DNA of 64,000 nucleotides from positions 2,542,001 through 2,606,000 of the forward strand of contig OZ241856.1 of the NCBI GenBank assembly GCA_965202845.1. The letters run 5' to 3'. The position numbers were made by a program, and so were the translations under genes. Below are positions 44,838 to 52,219 of this stretch, piece by piece. The notes below the pieces were generated by a model. The model made no database searches and was not told the origin of the DNA. It was given only the letters and a program-made list of their open reading frames with translations. Numbering within the stretch: position 1 is the first letter of the stretch; every line of letters begins with the position of its first letter. The stretch comes from CBDATA01 sp965202845. GTDB lineage: Bacteria; Acidobacteriota; Vicinamibacteria; Marinacidobacterales; Marinacidobacteraceae.

Positions 44838-44924
44838 TGGTGCCGGAGGAGGGGGTCGAACCCTCACGATCCGGGGGATCGCGGGATTTTGAATCCCGTG
44901 CGTCTGCCATTCCGCCACTCCGGC
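44838..44924 (-). tRNA. tRNA-Leu (anticodon CAA)
   Basis: An 87-nt class II tRNA. The acceptor is GCCGGAG/CTCCGGC, anticodon loop TTCAAAA (CAA, codon UUG), long variable arm CGATC/GATCG, T loop GGTTCGACC, and encoded CCA at 44838-44840. It lies 21 nt upstream of the Trm112-like start codon and may be co-transcribed. Confidence 0.95.
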
Positions 44925-44945
44925 AGCGCGAAGGGCGGCGGAGTG

Positions 44946-44974
44946 TAGCAAAGCGGGGGGGCGCGTGGTACAAT
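44946..44974 (+). promoter_or_regulatory. Probable promoter of carD
   Basis: TAGCAA (44946-44951), 17-bp spacer, TACAAT (44969-44974). The -35 is weak, spacing ideal. The carD start is 50 nt downstream. Confidence 0.5.
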
Positions 44975-45024
44975 ACCCCTTTGTTTCTTGTCCGTATCCT
45001 CTGGGGGATTGGAGACCATGCCAG

Positions 45025-45663
45025 ATGCAATCGTTCAAGACCGGTGACAAGGTCATTTATCCGAATCAGGGAATCGCTGTCATCGAGAGCGTCGCGATTT
45101 CGGGAGAGAACGAAGGAACCGAGTTCTACCACCTTCGCCTGCTCGCCAAGTCCACCCTGGTGAGGGTGCCGGTGGGGAAGGTGGACGACGTCGGGCTGCG
45201 CCCGATCATGACCGAGGGCGACGTGGAGAAGGTGTTCGACGTCCTCGAGCGGGGCCCGGTCCACGAGCACGTGAACTGGAAAACCCGGTTCAAGGACAAT
45301 TCCGACCGGATGAAGAGCGGCTCCCCGATCGAGGTCGCCGGAGTGCTCAAGGGCCTCCACTACCTTGATCAGAGGAAGAGCCTCTCCTTCCGGGAGAAGC
45401 GCATGTTCGACCGGGCGCACCAGCTCACTGTCACCGAGCTGGCGGAAGTCGCCGAGGAATCCCTGGAGGATGTGGAGCGCAAGGTCAAGGAGGCCCTGGC
45501 GCGAAGCCAGGAGGCGGCCGGCGAAAACGGAACCGGCGAGGAGGGCCGGGGCGCGACTCCGGTGAGCATGGTGTTCCCCTACCGCCGGGAGCGGCGTTCG
45601 CCGTCCCGGGATTCCGCGAACGGCCGCCGCCAGATCAAGATTTCCATCAACCGGTACTACTGA
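45025..45663 (+). CDS. CarD-family transcriptional regulator (CdnL-like)
   Basis: 212 aa. The N-terminal RNA-polymerase-interacting Tudor-like domain is QSFKTGDKVIYPNQGIAVIESV. The helical DNA-contact domain follows (RPIMTEGDVEKVFDVLERG, LHYLDQRKSLSFREKRMFDRA). CarD/CdnL stabilises open promoter complexes and is often essential. The C-terminal 40 residues (EGRGATPVSMVFPYRRERRS) are an extra tail that ends in a basic, beta-like segment. ATG 45025 is chosen since conserved sequence begins there. It precedes an acyltransferase gene. Confidence 0.9.
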   Translation: MQSFKTGDKVIYPNQGIAVIESVAISGENEGTEFYHLRLLAKSTLVRVPVGKVDDVGLRPIMTEGDVEKVFDVLERGPVHEHVNWKTRFKDNSDRMKSGSPIEVAGVLKGLHYLDQRKSLSFREKRMFDRAHQLTVTELAEVAEESLEDVERKVKEALARSQEAAGENGTGEEGRGATPVSMVFPYRRERRSPSRDSANGRRQIKISINRYY

Positions 45664-45678
45664 ACCGCACGATCCCGC

Positions 45679-46455
45679 TTGCCCAACCCGTTGCCTGGTT
45701 TCGGGCGCCGGATCCTGGTGCTTTTTCGGGCGCTTTTCGGCACGCTGGCCGTCGCGCTCGCGCTGCCGGTCCTGCTCCTCTTCGGTCTGGCGCTGATTCC
45801 GCTCGCCGACCGGTTCGGCGGCAAGCGACGCTTCGGATACGAGCTGGGGCGGGCCATCATGGGCGCGACCTTCCGGCTCATCGGCGTGCGCATCGAAGTC
45901 GAAGGCCGGGAATGCATCCAGCCGTACCGGACCCGGGTCTACACCCCGAACCACTCCTCGCTGCTGGACATGCCGGCGGTCCTCTACGTGCTTCCCGGCG
46001 CGAATTCGACCCTGATCAAGCGGGAGGCTTTCCGGGTTCCGCTGGTGGGCGCCGCGTTCCGGCAGGTCGGCTTCCTCCCGGTGGACCGGGCGCGGCGGGC
46101 TTCGGCGCGCCAGAGTCTCGACGAGGCCATCGCGCTGGTCCGGGCCGGACACTCCTTCGTGATCGCCCCGGAGGGCACCAGGAGCCGGACCGGGCGCGTC
46201 GGCCCCTTCCGCTCCGGAGGCTTCCGCATCGCGCTCGGCGCCGGGGTTCCGGTCGTCCCGGTCAGCGTGACCGGCGCCGCCGCAGTGATCGCGCCCGGAT
46301 CCTGGCTGCTGAACCCCGGCGTGATCCGGATCCGCTTCCATGAGCCGGTTACGGTCCAGGGCAAGGAGCAGCTGGCGGCGTTGAAGGAAGACGTCCGGCG
46401 GACAATCGTGGACGCCCTCGAGAAAGATCCCGAGAAAGACTCCGATGCCTCCTGA
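45679..46455 (+). CDS. plsC: 1-acyl-sn-glycerol-3-phosphate acyltransferase
   Basis: 258 aa. N-terminal membrane helices (FRALFGTLAVALALPVLLLFG) precede the PlsC domain with NHSSLLDMP (about residue 92, HxxxxD) and APEGTRSRTG (about 166), plus VPVSVTG. It acylates lysophosphatidic acid at the inner membrane. The start is TTG 45679, just after carD. The end overlaps gpmA by 11 nt. A second PlsC domain occurs in the large multidomain protein at 36353-40666, so this may be the housekeeping copy. Confidence 0.9.
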   Translation: MPNPLPGFGRRILVLFRALFGTLAVALALPVLLLFGLALIPLADRFGGKRRFGYELGRAIMGATFRLIGVRIEVEGRECIQPYRTRVYTPNHSSLLDMPAVLYVLPGANSTLIKREAFRVPLVGAAFRQVGFLPVDRARRASARQSLDEAIALVRAGHSFVIAPEGTRSRTGRVGPFRSGGFRIALGAGVPVVPVSVTGAAAVIAPGSWLLNPGVIRIRFHEPVTVQGKEQLAALKEDVRRTIVDALEKDPEKDSDAS

Positions 46456-47191
46456 CGGGCGCACGCTCATCCTGCTGCGGCACGGGGAGAGCACCTGGAA
46501 CCGGGAAAACCGCTTCACCGGCTGGATGGACGCGCCGCTCTCCGACGTCGGCCGGGCCGAAGCCCGTCGCGCCGGCATGCGCCTCCGGGAGGAGGCGATC
46601 CTGCCGGTGGCGGCCCACACGTCGCTGTTGCAGCGCGCCATCCACACCCTCTGGCTGGCGCTGGACGAGATCGACGCCCCCTGGCTGCCGACCCGCTGTT
46701 CCCACCGGCTGAATGAGCGGCACTACGGGGCGCTCCAGGGGTCCGACAAGGCGGAGGTCGCGCGCATCCACGGCGCCGAGGCCACCGCCCGCTGGCGGCG
46801 GAGCTTCACCGGAACCCCCCCGCCGCTGGCGGCGGACCACCCGGACCACCCGTCGCGCGACCGCCGCTACCGGAACATCCCCCCGGAAAGCCTCCCGTCC
46901 ACCGAGTCGCTGGCCGACACCCGGAAACGGGTTCTCGCCCACTTCGAGGAAGCGATCCTGCCCGATCTGGAGCGGGGACCGGTGCTGGTGGTGGCCCACG
47001 GGAACAGCCTTCGCGCCCTGATCATGGACCTTGAGGACCTGGACCCGGCAGCCATCGCCGAACGCAACGTGCCGACCGGGATTCCGCTGGTCTGCCAGCT
47101 GGACGGCCGCGGCAAGGCGGCGAAAACGCGCTACCTGGCGCCGCCGGAGGAGCTGGCGCGGCGGGTGCAGCTCGCCGCCGGGCGTCCGTAG
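46445..47191 (+). CDS. gpmA: 2,3-bisphosphoglycerate-dependent phosphoglycerate mutase
   Basis: 248 aa, cytosolic. The phospho-histidine motif LILLRHGESTWNRENRF is at about residues 9-24, with FTGWMDAPLSD, NERHYGALQGSDKAEVA and VAHGNSLRALIMDLE carrying the second catalytic His. It interconverts 3- and 2-phosphoglycerate in glycolysis. Length is normal. ATG 46445 overlaps the acyltransferase gene by 11 nt. It converges on the flotillin-like gene 19 nt away. Confidence 0.94.
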   Translation: MPPDGRTLILLRHGESTWNRENRFTGWMDAPLSDVGRAEARRAGMRLREEAILPVAAHTSLLQRAIHTLWLALDEIDAPWLPTRCSHRLNERHYGALQGSDKAEVARIHGAEATARWRRSFTGTPPPLAADHPDHPSRDRRYRNIPPESLPSTESLADTRKRVLAHFEEAILPDLERGPVLVVAHGNSLRALIMDLEDLDPAAIAERNVPTGIPLVCQLDGRGKAAKTRYLAPPEELARRVQLAAGRP

Positions 47192-47210
47192 TCGCCCCCG
47201 GAAGAGCCCC

Positions 47211-48506
47211 TCAGTGGCCCTTGTGGCCGAGCGGGCCGCGCGCGCCGGCCTTCTTTCCAGTCTCGCCGGAGTCGGCGCCCTTGTTCCCGGAGAGCAGCGC
47301 CGGAACGTCCACTCCGGTGGCGGTCTTGAGCTGCTCGAGGAAGGCGGCCACCGAGCCGGTCAGCCCGCGCACATGGGTGGGAACCCCGCGCCCGTCGCCG
47401 CCATCCACCACCGTGAGCCGCTCCACGTGCAGGTTGTCGTGGAGCACGTGGGTGATCTTGTCCACCAGCTGCGGCAGCATCTGGAGGAGCATGATCTCCC
47501 GGGCGGTGTCGTCCTCCCACTGCTTGCCGAGGCGCTCCATCGCATCGGCGGTCGCCTGCCCATCCTCCCGGATCTGCGCCGCCTTCCCCTCGGCGTTGCG
47601 GATGGCGGCTTCGCGGGCCGCCTCCGCCGGGACGATGGTATTGGCCTGCTCGCGGTTCCGGTTTCGCTCCACCCGGACCTCCTCGAGATCCTTCTCCCGC
47701 TCCACCCGCGCGATGCGGCTCGCGATCTCCGCTTCCGCCTCCTTCCGGTTCGCCTCCTCGGCGCGTTCGGCGCGCCGCATCCGCACCGCGTGCTCGGCGT
47801 CCACGATCGTTTCTTCCGCCCTGGTTTCGGCGACCACCGCATCGCGTCTGGCTTTCGCCGCCACGTTGCGGGCGTCCGCATCGGCTTTCGCTTCGGCCAC
47901 CTTGGCGTCCCGGCGAACCGCCGCGCTGCCCTTGCGCCCAATCGCCTCCAGATAGCCCTCGCCGTCGCCCAGATGCTGGATCTGGAGCGTGTCCAGCACC
48001 AGTCCCAGCCGGGCGAAATCCTCCCGCGCCGCCTTCGAGGCTTCGGCGACCAGATTCAGGCGCGAAGCGTTCGCTTCCTCCGGGGTCTTGTTGGCGATCA
48101 CCCCCCGCAGACTTCCTTCCAGGGTCTGGCGGGCGACCGACTGGATGTCGTGGCTGCTCTTTCCCAGAAACCGCTCCACCGCGTTCGGCAACCCTTCGGA
48201 GGCGTCCCCCGACACCTTCACGGTGGCGATCGCCTCCACGTGCAGCGGGATCATCCCGGCAGAAAGCGCCTTGCCGAGCTTCAACTCGATGGGGATGGTG
48301 TTCAGCGAGATCCGGTGCACGGACTCCACCAGCGGACGCCGGAACCCCCGGCCGCCCCGCAGAATCCGCATCCCGCGGCGGCCGCCGGAGAAGATCACCG
48401 CTTCGTTCGGGGCGCAGACCACCACATGGACGCGGATGAACACCACGATCGCCAGAACGGCGACGATCCCGAGGGCCAGGGCGATTCCGATGATTCCTGG
48501 AGTCAT
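47211..48506 (-). CDS. Flotillin/SPFH-domain membrane protein
   Basis: 431 aa. One N-terminal membrane helix (IIGIALALGIVAVLAIVVFI) precedes the SPFH/band-7 domain (VHVVVCAPNEAVIFSGGRRG). A long Ala/Glu/Arg-rich coiled coil (residues about 215-310) and a variable C-terminal tail ending GARGPLGHKGH follow. Flotillins organise membrane microdomains. The start is at ATG 48506, which follows GGGGAGG, in preference to the upstream ATG 48527. It lies 48 nt past glnA. Confidence 0.88.
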   Translation of the reverse strand: MTPGIIGIALALGIVAVLAIVVFIRVHVVVCAPNEAVIFSGGRRGMRILRGGRGFRRPLVESVHRISLNTIPIELKLGKALSAGMIPLHVEAIATVKVSGDASEGLPNAVERFLGKSSHDIQSVARQTLEGSLRGVIANKTPEEANASRLNLVAEASKAAREDFARLGLVLDTLQIQHLGDGEGYLEAIGRKGSAAVRRDAKVAEAKADADARNVAAKARRDAVVAETRAEETIVDAEHAVRMRRAERAEEANRKEAEAEIASRIARVEREKDLEEVRVERNRNREQANTIVPAEAAREAAIRNAEGKAAQIREDGQATADAMERLGKQWEDDTAREIMLLQMLPQLVDKITHVLHDNLHVERLTVVDGGDGRGVPTHVRGLTGSVAAFLEQLKTATGVDVPALLSGNKGADSGETGKKAGARGPLGHKGH

Positions 48507-48554
48507 GGAGAAACCTCCCCGGGACATGCCGTCCCGGTGGCGAGCGCTTCGTTT

Positions 48555-49970
48555 TCAGACATCGTAGTAAAGCGCGAATTCGGCCGGATGGGGCCGCTGG
48601 TCGATGTACGCGAGCTCCTCGGAGCGCTTGTAGCGGATCCAGGTCTCGATCACGTCCTCGGTGAAGACGTCGCCCCGCATGAGATATTCGTAGTCCTTCT
48701 CGAGCGAGAAGAGAGCGCTCTTGAGCGTGGGGGGCGTGTCGCCGATCTTCCGCTGCTCCGCCTCCGGCAGCTCGTAGATGTCCTCGTCCACCGGATCGGG
48801 CGGCTCCGTCTTGTGCAGCACCCCGTCCATCCCCGCCATCAGGATGGCGGCGAACGCCAGATACGGGTTCGCGCTCGGATCCGGGCAGCGGAACTCCACC
48901 CGCTTGGCGGCGGCGCTCGCCGAGTACATGGGGATGCGAACCGCGGCGGAACGGTTCCGCTGCGAATACACCAGCTTCACCGGCGCTTCATATCCCGGAA
49001 CCAGCCGCCGGTAGGAATTCATGGTGGGGCAGGTGAAGGCCAGCAGGGACGCCGCATGGCTCAGAATCCCGCCGATGAACCACCTGCCGACATCGCTGAG
49101 CCCGGCGTATCCGTTCGCGTCGTAGAACGTGTTCACGCCGCCGCGCCAGAGGCTGACATGGCAGTGCATGCCGGAGCCGTTGTCCCCGAACAGGGGCTTC
49201 GGCATGAAGGTCGCGGTCTTGCCGTGATGGTTCGCGGTGTTCTTGACGATGTACTTGAACTTCATCATCGAGTCCGCCATGGTGAGGATATTCGCGTACT
49301 TCAGGCCGATTTCGCACTGGCCGCCGCTCCCCACCTCCTGGTGGTGCAGCTCGGCGTCCACCCCGCAACTCCGCAGGTTGGACACCATCTCGGAGCGCAG
49401 GTTCTGATAGGGATCGGTCGGCGGCATCCGGAAGTACCCCTGCTTCAGGCGCGGCTTGTGTCCCAGGTTGGGCGCCTCGTCCCGCCCGCTGTTCCAGCCG
49501 CCGATTCCCGAATCCACCCGGTAGAAGGCCTCGTTGACCGACTGGTCGAAACGGACGTCGTCGAAGATGTAGAACTCGGCTTCCGGTCCGAAGAAGCAGG
49601 TGTCGGCGATCCGGGAGGCGCTGAGATAGCGCGTCGCCTTTTCGACGATGTACCGCGGGTCGCGGGAATAGAGCGCCAGCGTGATCGGATCCTTGACGTT
49701 GCAGATGAACGCCAGGGTCGGGGACTCGAAGAAGGGGTCCACGAACGCGGTGTCGGGATCGGGGCGCAGGAGCATGTCGCTCTTGTCGATCCCCTGGAAG
49801 CCGCGCACCGAAGAGCCGTCGAATCCGATCCCCTTGACGAACATGTCCTCCTCGAAGGCGTTGATCGCATAGGTGATGTGATGCCAGCTTCCCAGCAGGT
49901 CCACGAAGCGGAAATCAACGAAGCGGATGTCGCCATCGGCGATGATCCGGCGAACGGAGCGCAGGGACAC
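48555..49970 (-). CDS. glnA: Glutamine synthetase type I
   Basis: A 471-aa enzyme making glutamine from glutamate, ammonia and ATP. The domain motifs are FDGSSVRGF (about residue 50), GPEAEFYIFDD (about 128), HHQEVGSGGQCEIGLK (about 209), NGSGMHCHVSLW and RRLVPGYEAPVKLVYSQRNRS (about 318). The adenylylation region MKSALFSLEKDYEYLMRGDVF-like segment (here LKSALFSLEKDYEYLMRG) has Tyr at the expected place. It lies 13 nt downstream of the PII gene in an amt-glnK-glnA operon that responds to nitrogen supply. Confidence 0.96.
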   Translation of the reverse strand: MSLRSVRRIIADGDIRFVDFRFVDLLGSWHHITYAINAFEEDMFVKGIGFDGSSVRGFQGIDKSDMLLRPDPDTAFVDPFFESPTLAFICNVKDPITLALYSRDPRYIVEKATRYLSASRIADTCFFGPEAEFYIFDDVRFDQSVNEAFYRVDSGIGGWNSGRDEAPNLGHKPRLKQGYFRMPPTDPYQNLRSEMVSNLRSCGVDAELHHQEVGSGGQCEIGLKYANILTMADSMMKFKYIVKNTANHHGKTATFMPKPLFGDNGSGMHCHVSLWRGGVNTFYDANGYAGLSDVGRWFIGGILSHAASLLAFTCPTMNSYRRLVPGYEAPVKLVYSQRNRSAAVRIPMYSASAAAKRVEFRCPDPSANPYLAFAAILMAGMDGVLHKTEPPDPVDEDIYELPEAEQRKIGDTPPTLKSALFSLEKDYEYLMRGDVFTEDVIETWIRYKRSEELAYIDQRPHPAEFALYYDV

Positions 49971-49983
49971 GGGACGCCTCTTC

Positions 49984-50325
49984 TCAGCCGATGGCCTGGG
50001 TGCCGCGCTCGCCGGTGCGGATGCGGACGACGTCCTGAAGCTCGGTGATGAAGATCTTGCCGTCCCCCGCCTTCCCGGTTTGCGTCGCGCGCAGGATGGC
50101 GCTGATCGCCCGGTCCACGAAATCGTCGTTCACCGCGATGTCCAGCCGGATGCGCTTGAGGATGTCCACCTGGGTCTGGATGCCCCGGAAGGTCGCGGCG
50201 TATCCCTTCTGGGTGCCGTGGCCGACTCCGGCGCTCACCGAGAACTTGTGGATTTGGGCGCCGAACAATTCCTCCTGGACCCGGGGGAGGGTCTCCGGCT
50301 GAAGGATGGCGGTCACCAACTTCAT
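49984..50325 (-). CDS. glnK: PII family nitrogen regulator lacking Tyr51
   Basis: 113 aa, aligning without gaps to the first 58 residues of E. coli GlnB. The signature segments are KLVTAILQPETLPRVQ, VNDDFVDRAISAILRATQTG and GDGKIFITELQDVVRIRTGE. Residue 51, the uridylylated Tyr of the T loop, is Thr (FRGIQTQVDIL). Residue 58, usually a Lys that contacts 2-oxoglutarate, is Arg, and Gln39 is kept. The protein cannot be regulated by uridylylation at residue 51. It lies between amt and glnA, so it most likely controls ammonium uptake or glutamine synthetase directly. GlnB and GlnK cannot be told apart by sequence here; context favours GlnK. Confidence 0.88.
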   Translation of the reverse strand: MKLVTAILQPETLPRVQEELFGAQIHKFSVSAGVGHGTQKGYAATFRGIQTQVDILKRIRLDIAVNDDFVDRAISAILRATQTGKAGDGKIFITELQDVVRIRTGERGTQAIG

Positions 50326-50344
50326 GCTGTGGGCTCCGTTTCGG

Positions 50345-51661
50345 TCAGGAACTCAGAATCTGGAATCCGGCGTAGGACTCCATGCCGTGTTCGTTCATGT
50401 CGAGGCCGCGAATCTCCTCCTCCCGGCTGACCCGCAGGCCGACCACCGCGTCAATCGCGTAGAAGACGAAGCCCATGGCGAGGAAGACGAAGACGCCGGA
50501 AGCCAGGCTGCCGAGCGCCTGGATGCCGAGCTGCTCGAAGCCGCCCCCGTAGAAAAGCCCCTCGTTGGCGAGCCCGAGCGATTCCCGCCCCCAGAGTCCG
50601 ACGGTCAGGGTGCCCCAGAACCCGCAGAATCCATGCACCGGGAACGCGCCGCAGGGATCGTCGATGTGCAGCCGGTCCAGCAGCCGGACGCCCAGAATCA
50701 CCGCGCACCCGCCGGTGAAGCCGATCCAGACCGCGGCGCCCGGGCTCACGACCGCGCAGGGAGCGGTGATCGAAACCAGCCCGGCGAGCGCCCCGTTCAT
50801 GGTGAAGAAGAGGTCCGGCTTGCCGTACAGGATCCAGGACAGCAGGGTGGTGATGACGGCGCCGGCCGAGGCGGCGAGGTTGGTGTTGATCGCGATCAGC
50901 GAGATGAGTTCGCCGTCGCCGACCGAAAGCGCGGACCCCGGATTGAACCCGAACCAGCCGAACCAGAGCACGAAGACGCCCAGCGAGGCGAGCGGCACCG
51001 AGTGGCCGGAGATGAAGTTGATGGAGCCGTCGGCGTTGTAACGCCCGAGCCGCGGGCCGATGAGCCAGGCCCCGACCAGCGCGGCGACCCCGCCGGTCAT
51101 GTGCACCACCGTGGAGCCGGCGAAGTCGTAGAAGTTCAGCTGGGCGAGCCAGCCGCCGCCCCAGGTCCAGTGCCCCACCACCGGATAGACAAAGGCCGAG
51201 ATGATGAAGGAATAGGCGAGGTAGGCGGTGAATCGCATGCGTTCCGCCATCCCGCCGGCCACGATGGTGGCGGCGGCCCCGCAGAAGGCGGCCTGGAAGA
51301 GCCAGAACGCCCAGATCGGGATGTCGGCGCCCGATTCCGCCCCCACCAGCAGGAATCCGCTGGTTCCGAAGAAGGGGTTTCCCTCGGAGAACATGATGGC
51401 GTACCCGAAGATGAAGAATCCGAGCGACGCCATGCAGTAGTCGAGGAAGTTCTTGGTCAGGATGTTGCAGGTGTTCTTGGCGCGGATGAACCCGGCCTCC
51501 AGCAGGCCGAATCCCGCCTGCATGAAGAACACCAAGAAGGCGGACATCAGGACGAACATCGTGTCCAGCCCCACCGCGCTGATCGGCCCGCCGTCCTGGG
51601 CGAACGCCGGCGAGGCGACGAACAGCGCCGCCCCCCCCATCCATGTCAGCCGCCTCGTCAT
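50345..51661 (-). CDS. amt: Ammonium transporter
   Basis: 438 aa, a multi-span channel with a short signal-like N-terminus (MTRRLTWMGGAALFVASPAFAQD). The pore motifs are AGFGLLEAGFIRAKN, the first pore His in GSTVVHMTGGVAALVGAW, the second in FPVHGFCGFWGTLTVG, and FNPGSALSV. It lets ammonium or ammonia in; PII proteins made from the adjacent gene usually bind and block it. It is the first gene of the leftward nitrogen operon. TATAGT at 51732-51737 (minus strand) is a possible -10, without a good -35. Confidence 0.95.
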   Translation of the reverse strand: MTRRLTWMGGAALFVASPAFAQDGGPISAVGLDTMFVLMSAFLVFFMQAGFGLLEAGFIRAKNTCNILTKNFLDYCMASLGFFIFGYAIMFSEGNPFFGTSGFLLVGAESGADIPIWAFWLFQAAFCGAAATIVAGGMAERMRFTAYLAYSFIISAFVYPVVGHWTWGGGWLAQLNFYDFAGSTVVHMTGGVAALVGAWLIGPRLGRYNADGSINFISGHSVPLASLGVFVLWFGWFGFNPGSALSVGDGELISLIAINTNLAASAGAVITTLLSWILYGKPDLFFTMNGALAGLVSITAPCAVVSPGAAVWIGFTGGCAVILGVRLLDRLHIDDPCGAFPVHGFCGFWGTLTVGLWGRESLGLANEGLFYGGGFEQLGIQALGSLASGVFVFLAMGFVFYAIDAVVGLRVSREEEIRGLDMNEHGMESYAGFQILSS

Positions 51662-51770
51662 GAATTTGGTCTCCCGGAGAGGAACCCGCCGATCCCCCCG
51701 GCGAGTTTTCTGAGTCCTCTGGCCTAGGGGGACTATATCAGCCCGAATGGACCGGAATGGACCGGGCGGC

Positions 51771-52141
51771 TGGTGGAGGCGGCGGGAATCGAACCCGCGT
51801 CCGAAGGGTTTCCGCGACGACGTCTACATGATTAGCCGCGTTGTCCCGGTTCGGCGCCCGAAGGCGCCTCCCCAATCTCGCGGCCGAACCGGATCAACCC
51901 GGCGAATCGCGGTCCGTCCGCCAGCCCTTGATCTCACCGGCGGAGCGGGCGGGCCGCCGGCCAGTTCACCTTGTCGTCGCCCGACCCTGTCCGGTGAACG
52001 GAGAGCAGGGAGGACGTGGCGGCCTAAGCCGCCAGGGCCAGATGGTTGTCGGCCTTTGTGGTTTTTCCACCGTTTGCGAGAGGTGGACCCCCGTCATGCA
52101 ATCGCCGCTTCCAATCCCCCCGTCGAACCCAGTACGCCCCC
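51771..52141 (-). ncRNA. ssrA: Transfer-messenger RNA (tmRNA)
   Basis: 371 nt. The alanine-type acceptor is GGGGGCG (5', ending at 52141) paired with CGCCTCC near 51774-51781, with the G3-U wobble that AlaRS recognises. A TGGGTTCGACGG element follows the 5' stem, the T arm is CGCGGGTTCGATTCCCG, and CCA is encoded at 51771-51773. The tag frame is GCC-GAC-AAC-CAT-CTG-GCC-CTG-GCG-GCT-TAG (52053-52024), giving A-D-N-H-L-A-L-A-A, ending in the LAA degradation signal for ClpXP. It rescues ribosomes stalled on broken messages. The gene is one-piece, not permuted. SmpB is not in the window. Confidence 0.96.
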
Positions 52142-52204
52142 TCCAAACTGTTGACGTCAGGATGACTTATGCAAAATCGCATCGAAAGGGATGCTCGCAG
52201 CAGG

Positions 52205-52213
52205 TGCTATTCT
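52205..52213 (+). promoter_or_regulatory. Extended -10 (TGCTATTCT) six bases before the slt start
   Basis: TGC then TATTCT (52208-52213), 6 nt before ATG 52220. Transcription would start at the start codon, giving a leaderless message. No ribosome site lies upstream. Confidence 0.45.
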
Positions 52214-52219
52214 AGCACC

